Made by a program: the position numbers and the translations under genes. The notes beneath the pieces were generated by a model. That model saw only the letters and a program-made list of their open reading frames with translations. It had not been told where the DNA came from and did not search any database. A stretch of DNA of 32,808 bases from Streptococcus sp. 121 (GTDB lineage: Bacteria; Bacillota; Bacilli; Lactobacillales; Streptococcaceae): positions 1 to 32,808 of the forward strand of contig NZ_JAEMED010000021.1 in NCBI RefSeq assembly GCF_016458205.1, given 5' to 3'. Below, in pieces: positions 25,282 to 30,301 of the stretch (position 1 is its first letter; every line of letters starts with the position of its first letter).

Positions 25282-26148
25282 ATGATCTTGACGATTCTGA
25301 TCGTCCTATGCCTGATCTACTTAACCGCTCTTGGTCGGAGAGCCAGCCTTCGGGAACTTTTTGAAACTGGCCCTAAGGCTGTTACCGGTTTTTTTATTGG
25401 ATTCATCGCCGATTTTCTAGACACTCTTGGAATTGGATCCTTCCTCACCACTACCACTCTCTTTCGCGCAGCTCGCTACTTGGACGACGACCGGCAACTT
25501 CCAGGAACGCTCAATGTTATGCACACCCTCCCAACTCTGGTTGAAGCTCTCTTTTTCATCAGTGTGGTTCAAGTAGATGCTTTAACCTTGATTTCCATGG
25601 TTACCGCTGCTACAATCGGAGGAAAACTAGGGAGTGAGATCGTCAGTCATCTAGACAAGAAGTTTATCCTTACAACCGTCAGCATTGCCATGTTTCTTAC
25701 GAGTCTCATCATGCTAGGACGAATCACGGGACTTGTCGACTCCCTTGGTTCTGGCAATACTGCCATGGGCTTGACTGGTTGGAAGCTCCTTATTGGTATC
25801 ATTGGAAACTTTATTCTTGGGGCACTCATGTCGGCTGGTGTGGGGCTCTACTCTCCCTGTATGGTGATGGTCTATCTGCTAGGAATGAACCCTCTAGCAG
25901 CCTTCCCTATCATGATGACCTCCTGTGCAGCCCTTATGCCCGTTTCAAGCATGACCTTTATGAAAAACGACTCCTATTATAAAAAAGGGCTTGGTTGGAT
26001 GATTTTTGGTGGTGTTATCGGAGTTATTATTGCTGCTACTCTGGTCCAAAGCCTCTCTCTCACCGTTTTGAGCTGGGTTATCGTCGTAGTAGGTTTCTTC
26101 ACCTCCTTCACCCTCTTTCGAGCTAGTCAGAAAGTGGAAACCGTATGA
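25282..26148 (+). CDS. TauE/SafE (TSUP) family permease
   Basis: 288-aa protein with about eight membrane segments, fitting the sulfite exporter TauE/SafE family (DUF81). GFFIGFIADFLDTLGIGSF in the first half and GNFILGALMSAGVGLYSPC in the second are the two related repeats of this fold. The transported compound is unknown; family members move sulfite, sulfonates or other organic anions. The start is uncertain: ATG 25282 is the first ATG in frame but AAAGGAG is 16 bases upstream; a non-standard codon (ATC at 25273) would be better spaced. It overlaps the next gene by 4 bp (ATGA). Confidence 0.85.
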   Translation: MILTILIVLCLIYLTALGRRASLRELFETGPKAVTGFFIGFIADFLDTLGIGSFLTTTTLFRAARYLDDDRQLPGTLNVMHTLPTLVEALFFISVVQVDALTLISMVTAATIGGKLGSEIVSHLDKKFILTTVSIAMFLTSLIMLGRITGLVDSLGSGNTAMGLTGWKLLIGIIGNFILGALMSAGVGLYSPCMVMVYLLGMNPLAAFPIMMTSCAALMPVSSMTFMKNDSYYKKGLGWMIFGGVIGVIIAATLVQSLSLTVLSWVIVVVGFFTSFTLFRASQKVETV

Positions 26149-27248
26149 ACACCTTAGACTATATAAACGAAGTCCAGTATGATGATCTCTACGATCGCCC
26201 TTATGGGGAAATCGACTACCTCCTTTTAGCTGAGCTGAGTTACCTACCTTTTGATGACCTAGTCCCTTCAAGCTTTTCGCCACGTGAAGCCAAAAGGCTA
26301 GTTGACTTAGCGCCTAAACTCCCCCATGATCCATCTCCCCTCATGACGGAGCGTTATTCGTTATTGGAAGCTATGGTCGCAAGCAAGCGTTACAAAAACC
26401 TCAAGCTGGTTGGATTTCAAAATATTATCAAGACTGAAGAAAATGTTCAGTTCTCAGCAATCATCTTTTGCCTCAAACCCCAAACCTATGTCCTGGCCTT
26501 TCGAGGAACCGACGACAGTTTGGTCGGTTGGAAAGAGGACTTGCTCATGTCTTATTTGGACGAAGTCCCCGCCCAATACTTGGCTAAATCCTATCTAGAT
26601 TTGGCTTTACAAAAATTAGAAGGAGATATTGTCATTACAGGTCACTCAAAGGGCGGCAATTTAGCTATCTATGCCGCTAGTCAAGCCAAGGAAGAGTTTC
26701 AAAAAAAGCTGAGTCATATCTACTCCTTCGATGGACCTGGCCTTCACACCACTATTCTCAGCAGTAATAGTTACCAGAATATTCACCCAAAAATTCAACG
26801 GTATATTCCAGAAAACTCAGTAGTTGGCGTCCTCCTCTATTCCCAAGCTCCTGCCCATATCATTCAAAGCTCTGTTCGAAACGGGATGGCTCAACACAAT
26901 ACCTTTACTTGGGAAATTGAAGACCATCAGTTTAAACGAAAAAACAAGCTTTCTACAGGAAGTCAACAACTCGCGCAAACCATGCTTCACCTGGTTGAAC
27001 AAGTGCCAGACAAAGAGCTCGCAAACGTTATCCAAACCTTTTTCTCACTCTTAGAGGAGGAAGGTATCACCTCCATTAATGTCTTTTTCCAACGAAACGC
27101 CATCAGTCCTATTCTTAAAGTGATCCAACGAAGCCAAACGTTGAGTCCCGAACAAAGAGATTTGCTGTTTAAATTTGGACAATTTTTCCTACAACTCCGA
27201 CAGGAAGTTCGTAAGGAAACCTCAGAGAGAAACTTAACAGACCCATAA
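26145..27248 (+). CDS. DUF2974 (Mbeg1-like) alpha/beta-hydrolase
   Basis: 367-aa soluble protein. LAFRGTDDSLVGWKEDLLMS and the nucleophile elbow TGHSKGGNLAIYA (Ser168) place it in the lipase-3-like DUF2974 family; FDGPGLH (Asp about 197) is the likely acid. No signal peptide, so probably cytoplasmic. Family members are annotated as Mbeg1-like hydrolases with unknown substrate. The ATGA overlap with the TSUP permease shows coupled translation, so the two may work on one compound, though none is known. A strong terminator follows. Confidence 0.88.
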   Translation: MNTLDYINEVQYDDLYDRPYGEIDYLLLAELSYLPFDDLVPSSFSPREAKRLVDLAPKLPHDPSPLMTERYSLLEAMVASKRYKNLKLVGFQNIIKTEENVQFSAIIFCLKPQTYVLAFRGTDDSLVGWKEDLLMSYLDEVPAQYLAKSYLDLALQKLEGDIVITGHSKGGNLAIYAASQAKEEFQKKLSHIYSFDGPGLHTTILSSNSYQNIHPKIQRYIPENSVVGVLLYSQAPAHIIQSSVRNGMAQHNTFTWEIEDHQFKRKNKLSTGSQQLAQTMLHLVEQVPDKELANVIQTFFSLLEEEGITSINVFFQRNAISPILKVIQRSQTLSPEQRDLLFKFGQFFLQLRQEVRKETSERNLTDP

Positions 27249-27256
27249 AGAACTGC

Positions 27257-27299
27257 ATTCCCCACAAGCACATTTCTTGCTTATGGGGATTCTTTTTTG
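27257..27299 (+). terminator. Terminator after the DUF2974 gene
   Basis: Long stem ATTCCCCACAAGCA with TGCTTATGGGGAT (one mismatched or bulged position), followed by TCTTTTTT. Confidence 0.88.
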
Positions 27300-27338
27300 A
27301 TAGACTAGAAAAGATTTTATTCTAGATAGGAGTATTAC

Positions 27339-28544
27339 ATGAAATCGTTAAAAGGAATCTTCCTTCTGCTCTTTTCCTTTGCCATAACCGCTTGGGTTTG
27401 GGCGCAGGCTGGCTTAACGATGTTTATCATACCAGCTCTGGCTCTAACAGCCCTCTCCCTCACTTTTTTACTCACTACACGGGCTCTATGGCTCGAAAAA
27501 CTCTTTCATGGTTTGGAAAACATGTATGCTTTGCATAAGTTTTTAGCTTGCTTCGCCCTGGTTCTCATGCTCCTCCATCGAATTGGCATGGTCGGTCTAG
27601 TACCACCACGTCTAGGAGAAGTTGTCGGTGTCCGAATGGGAAATTATAGTCTGGCAATCTTTTTGATCCTTATTCTCCTTGCTTACCTCGGTAAAAAAAT
27701 CCCTTACGAAACATGGCGTTGGATTCATCGATTGGTCTTTTTTGGATATCTATTTGCGGTTCACCATGTCTATATGCTGATGGGGAATCTCGTCTTAACC
27801 TTTACACCTCTTGGAATTGTAACGAACTTTTTCATACTTGTTGGTTTTGCCTCCACCTTCTACATCATGATTTACTACCCAACCTTTGGTTTTTCCTATT
27901 TTGGTAAAGTTGCAAAAATTGAAAAAGTAAACCATGATACCGTTGACCTAACTCTACAATTACAAAAAAACTTCCCTTTTGAAGCTGGACAATTTGCATT
28001 TCTGCAAATCCGAGAAGAAGGTTTTGAAACCAGAGCCCATCCATTTTCTATCTCTGGAGGACATGGAAAAACCATTCAGTTTACCATTAAAAATTCTGGT
28101 GACCACACCGCCAACCTTTATAACAACTTGAAAGTCGGCCATAAGGTTGCACTCGATCGGGCTTATGGGCATATGCTCCTCCAACAAGGACAAAAGCGCC
28201 AAGTATGGATTGCCGGCGGAATTGGTTTGACCCCCTTCTTAGCAGGGCTTCGCCAGGCTCATAAACTAGAGGCAGAAATCGATCTTTACTATGCCTATAC
28301 AGGGGAAGAAAATGCGATTCACCTTGATCTGCTTCAAGAAGAAGCAAAGACAAACCCTCATTTTCGCCTACACCTCGTCAACAGTCAGGTTGACGGCTAC
28401 CTCGATTTTGAACAGGAAAGCCTTCCAGAATCAGGAACTGTCTTCATGTGTGGCCCTCAACCTATGATGGCTGCTCTCAGCAAACAAATCCACAAGAGAA
28501 ACCCAAAACTTGAGTTGATCTATGAGGGGTTTAAATTCCGCTAA
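27339..28544 (+). CDS. SpNOX-like NADPH oxidase / ferric-reductase family flavocytochrome
   Basis: 401-aa membrane flavocytochrome closely resembling SpNOX of S. pneumoniae, a bacterial NADPH oxidase that moves electrons from NAD(P)H through FAD and two hemes to oxygen. The N-terminal ferric-reductase domain (about 1-185, six membrane helices) has paired heme histidines H66/H80 and H130/H142-143. The FNR half has the FAD motif HPFSISGGHG, the NAD(P)-binding WIAGGIGLTPFLAGL and MCGPQPMM, and ends EGFKFR. All pieces look intact. AGGAG lies 6 bases before the ATG. Neighbours give no functional clue. Assignment to SpNOX is from memory of its sequence; a pure ferric reductase is the alternative. 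Confidence 0.88.
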   Translation: MKSLKGIFLLLFSFAITAWVWAQAGLTMFIIPALALTALSLTFLLTTRALWLEKLFHGLENMYALHKFLACFALVLMLLHRIGMVGLVPPRLGEVVGVRMGNYSLAIFLILILLAYLGKKIPYETWRWIHRLVFFGYLFAVHHVYMLMGNLVLTFTPLGIVTNFFILVGFASTFYIMIYYPTFGFSYFGKVAKIEKVNHDTVDLTLQLQKNFPFEAGQFAFLQIREEGFETRAHPFSISGGHGKTIQFTIKNSGDHTANLYNNLKVGHKVALDRAYGHMLLQQGQKRQVWIAGGIGLTPFLAGLRQAHKLEAEIDLYYAYTGEENAIHLDLLQEEAKTNPHFRLHLVNSQVDGYLDFEQESLPESGTVFMCGPQPMMAALSKQIHKRNPKLELIYEGFKFR

Positions 28545-28570
28545 ATTTTCAAAAAAGTTTTCAAAACCTA

Positions 28571-28599
28571 TTGACACCTACTTGGTCATCTTGTATACT
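28571..28599 (+). promoter_or_regulatory. tRNA-Thr promoter
   Basis: Perfect TTGACA (28571-28576), 17-bp spacer, TATACT (28594-28599), 13 bp before the tRNA 5' end. Confidence 0.88.
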
Positions 28600-28612
28600 A
28601 AGTAGGTAAGTT

Positions 28613-28685
28613 GCTGATTTAGCTCAGTTGGCAGAGCGCATCCATGGTAAGGATGAGGTCGCCGGTTCAATCCCGGCAATTAGCA
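28613..28685 (+). tRNA. tRNA-Thr (anticodon GGT)
   Basis: Complete cloverleaf of 73 nt: acceptor stem GCTGATT/AATTAGC (one G-T pair), D arm TAGCTCAGTTGGCAGAGC, anticodon stem CATCC/GGATG with loop ATGGTAA (anticodon GGT, reading ACC/ACT threonine codons), T arm GCCGG-TTCAATC-CCGGC, discriminator A. The 3' CCA is not encoded. It is a single-gene transcription unit with its own promoter and terminator. Confidence 0.95.
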
Positions 28686-28689
28686 TTGT

Positions 28690-28715
28690 AACTCGGAGCC
28701 CTTCCGAGTTTTTTC
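28690..28715 (+). terminator. Terminator of the tRNA-Thr gene
   Basis: Stem AACTCGGA/TCCGAGTT (28690-28697 with 28703-28710), followed by TTTTTC. Confidence 0.88.
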
Positions 28716-28721
28716 TATCCT

Positions 28722-28756
28722 AAAAAGCTGGCGGATCAATTCCTGCCAGCTTTTTT
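28722..28756 (-). terminator. Terminator of the 340-aa gene (bidirectional)
   Basis: AAAAAGCTGGC pairs with GCCAGCTTTTT around a loop of about 12 bases. On the minus strand the hairpin ends in TTTTT and begins within the stop codon region of the gene at 28755. Confidence 0.8.
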
Positions 28757-29777
28757 ATTCTAGTATTTGATATAAGACGACCTGATTTTGACCATGGTTA
28801 GCAGAAAAAATATAGGCATCCCCCTCAACGGAAAATCCAAGCACATTGCTGGCTCCAACACCTGCTTCTACCACCTGACTCTCAATACCATCCTCCTTCA
28901 TTTGGAGGAGAATCAATTCAGCCTTCCCTTCTCGATAACCAAATAGTATAGATGCCTTTTGGGCTAAATAGCCCGCCCAAAGGGCGTGCCCAAAAGGAGT
29001 CGGACTCGGGAAACGATAGACTTCCTGCTGGAAAACCGCATTCAGAACTCTAAAACGGTCCCCGTAGAAACCTTGAATAATTGCCTTATCCTTAGCATCT
29101 GGGCCAGTCCAGTCTACTTCAACCACATCACTAGTTTCTTCATGAAAGATTTGTTCTAAATTCCAATCCGGATTCTCTTTAGTGGGATATTCTAGTTTAA
29201 AGACACCGTCTGCGGATGCAATTAAGGAATAGCCTTCTTCTTTTACTGAGAAGTAACCATGATTTTTCAACAAACGAACAGGTAACTCTTGTAACCCTCT
29301 CAGGCTTCTACTTTTCTGATCGAAATAACCGACATGTAGTTTCCCACGATCTAACCAGTCCTCTGGGAAAAGTTTAGAATTGGCTATGGTTGCACCTATG
29401 AAATAGATGGTTTTACCATCCTCAGCCTGTACCAAATCAAAACGATGAAGATAAGGAAAATGCATCAAGGGACGAATTTCCCAAGATCCATCCTGGTAAT
29501 GCCCGTATACCAACTGACAATGTGCTCCATCGTACTCTGGATAAAATCCTTGGGTCGCTATAAAATCAAGACTATTCGGTACCTGAACAATAGACTTAGT
29601 CCCTCCTGAACCTTCCCAAACAAGCTGTTTCGAGAACTGATTCCCTACATCATAAGCAAAACAAGCCCCTTCTTTTCCTTCCGAGGCAACTAAAAGAAAT
29701 TCTGCATCAGGATGCTGCAGGTGGCTCACTGCAAAAACCGATTCTAAGGGATCGGAAAGAATTTTCTTAAATTCCAT
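28755..29777 (-). CDS. Unrecognised protein, possibly beta-propeller-like
   Basis: 340-aa soluble protein, no signal peptide or membrane segment. I do not recognise the family. The sequence has repeated short beta-strand-like blocks with aromatic ends (AEFLLVASEGKEGACFAYD; GKTIYFIGATIA; GYSLIASADGVFKLEY; AIIQGFYGDRFRVLN; DAYIFSANHGQNQVVLYQ), recalling WD40/lactonase-like propellers, but no diagnostic motif is present. Start at ATG 29777 because AAAGGAGG lies 5 bases upstream; a longer in-frame start at 29831 has no ribosome site. It is alone on its strand, with a MITE-like element starting 67 bp upstream. Confidence 0.65.
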   Translation of the reverse strand: MEFKKILSDPLESVFAVSHLQHPDAEFLLVASEGKEGACFAYDVGNQFSKQLVWEGSGGTKSIVQVPNSLDFIATQGFYPEYDGAHCQLVYGHYQDGSWEIRPLMHFPYLHRFDLVQAEDGKTIYFIGATIANSKLFPEDWLDRGKLHVGYFDQKSRSLRGLQELPVRLLKNHGYFSVKEEGYSLIASADGVFKLEYPTKENPDWNLEQIFHEETSDVVEVDWTGPDAKDKAIIQGFYGDRFRVLNAVFQQEVYRFPSPTPFGHALWAGYLAQKASILFGYREGKAELILLQMKEDGIESQVVEAGVGASNVLGFSVEGDAYIFSANHGQNQVVLYQILE

Positions 29778-29843
29778 CTGATCCTCCTTTCTAGTCATAG
29801 GATGACTGTGGCGATACTCGATGGAAATCAATTCTACAGTTTT

Positions 29844-29983
29844 AGTTTATCTTTTAGCACTGTGTTAGCTCGTCTTGCCTTACTTATTTGAAACATTCTT
29901 CGAAAGTTTTTGCAGCAAGCTCAAAATCTCCCCCAAAGATTTTGAGCTGTCTGCGACTCGCTGTCTTGGACTAAAAGTAAACT
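29844..29983. mobile_element. MITE-like element of 140 bp with terminal inverted repeats
   Basis: Left end AGTTTATCTTTTAG (29844-29857) is the inverse of right end CTAAAAGTAAACT (29971-29983) with one extra base. Inside lies a hairpin with an 11-bp perfect stem, GCTCAAAATCT/AGATTTTGAGC (29919-29929 with 29937-29947). No coding capacity. No clear target-site duplication. Could instead be a BOX- or RUP-like streptococcal repeat. The surrounding gene-free stretch 29778-30301 also holds the features listed next. Confidence 0.45.
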
Positions 29984-30046
29984 ACTACTTATTTCATTTT
30001 AAAATCTGACTAGGCAAGCCGATGAAGGTTGAACTTAAGTTCACCA

Positions 30047-30101
30047 AAGAGGTTTAACAACGTTCAGTTTTTGAACTGCATAGAGTATAAAAGACTATAA
30101 T
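30047..30101 (+). repeat. Interspersed 55-bp repeat, copy B
   Basis: Matches the reverse complement of 472-526 at 48 of 55 positions. Conserved hairpin GTTCA-N5-TGAAC in the middle, and the copy ends in CTATAAT. Both copies lie in gene-free sequence, copy A beside the transposase gene. Confidence 0.7.
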
Positions 30102-30161
30102 GGGAGGGCTTCACTAACACCAGATTTGTATTTCCAATGAGTATAAGAGAAATAATAAAAA

Positions 30162-30178
30162 TTGTGAAAGAATCACAA
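30162..30178. promoter_or_regulatory. Palindrome in the gene-free stretch
   Basis: TTGTGAAAGAATCACAA: 6-bp arms around 5 bases. A TATAAT follows on the plus strand at 30192-30197. It resembles a Rex site but has one base fewer in the centre. No gene starts nearby, so function is unclear. Confidence 0.3.
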
Positions 30179-30256
30179 AATTAAACTTTTATATAATAGA
30201 ATAATGATTATAGTTATATTATAAGGTTTTTTAGTAAAATTTCAAGAATCTACAAC

Positions 30257-30287
30257 AAAAAACGAGGTTTCAAAACCTCGTTTTTTT
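30257..30287 (-). terminator. Terminator of the surface-protein gene
   Basis: Stem AACGAGGTTT/AAACCTCGTT (30261-30270 with 30273-30282), flanked by A and T tracts. It works in both directions and ends the minus-strand gene stopping at 30302. Confidence 0.88.
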
Positions 30288-30301
30288 AATGCTTAGATGA
30301 A

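Noticed and set aside
30162-30178. Rex-binding site
   Set aside because: The arms match TTGTGA/TCACAA, but the centre is five bases instead of six and no redox gene starts nearby; kept only as an unassigned palindrome.
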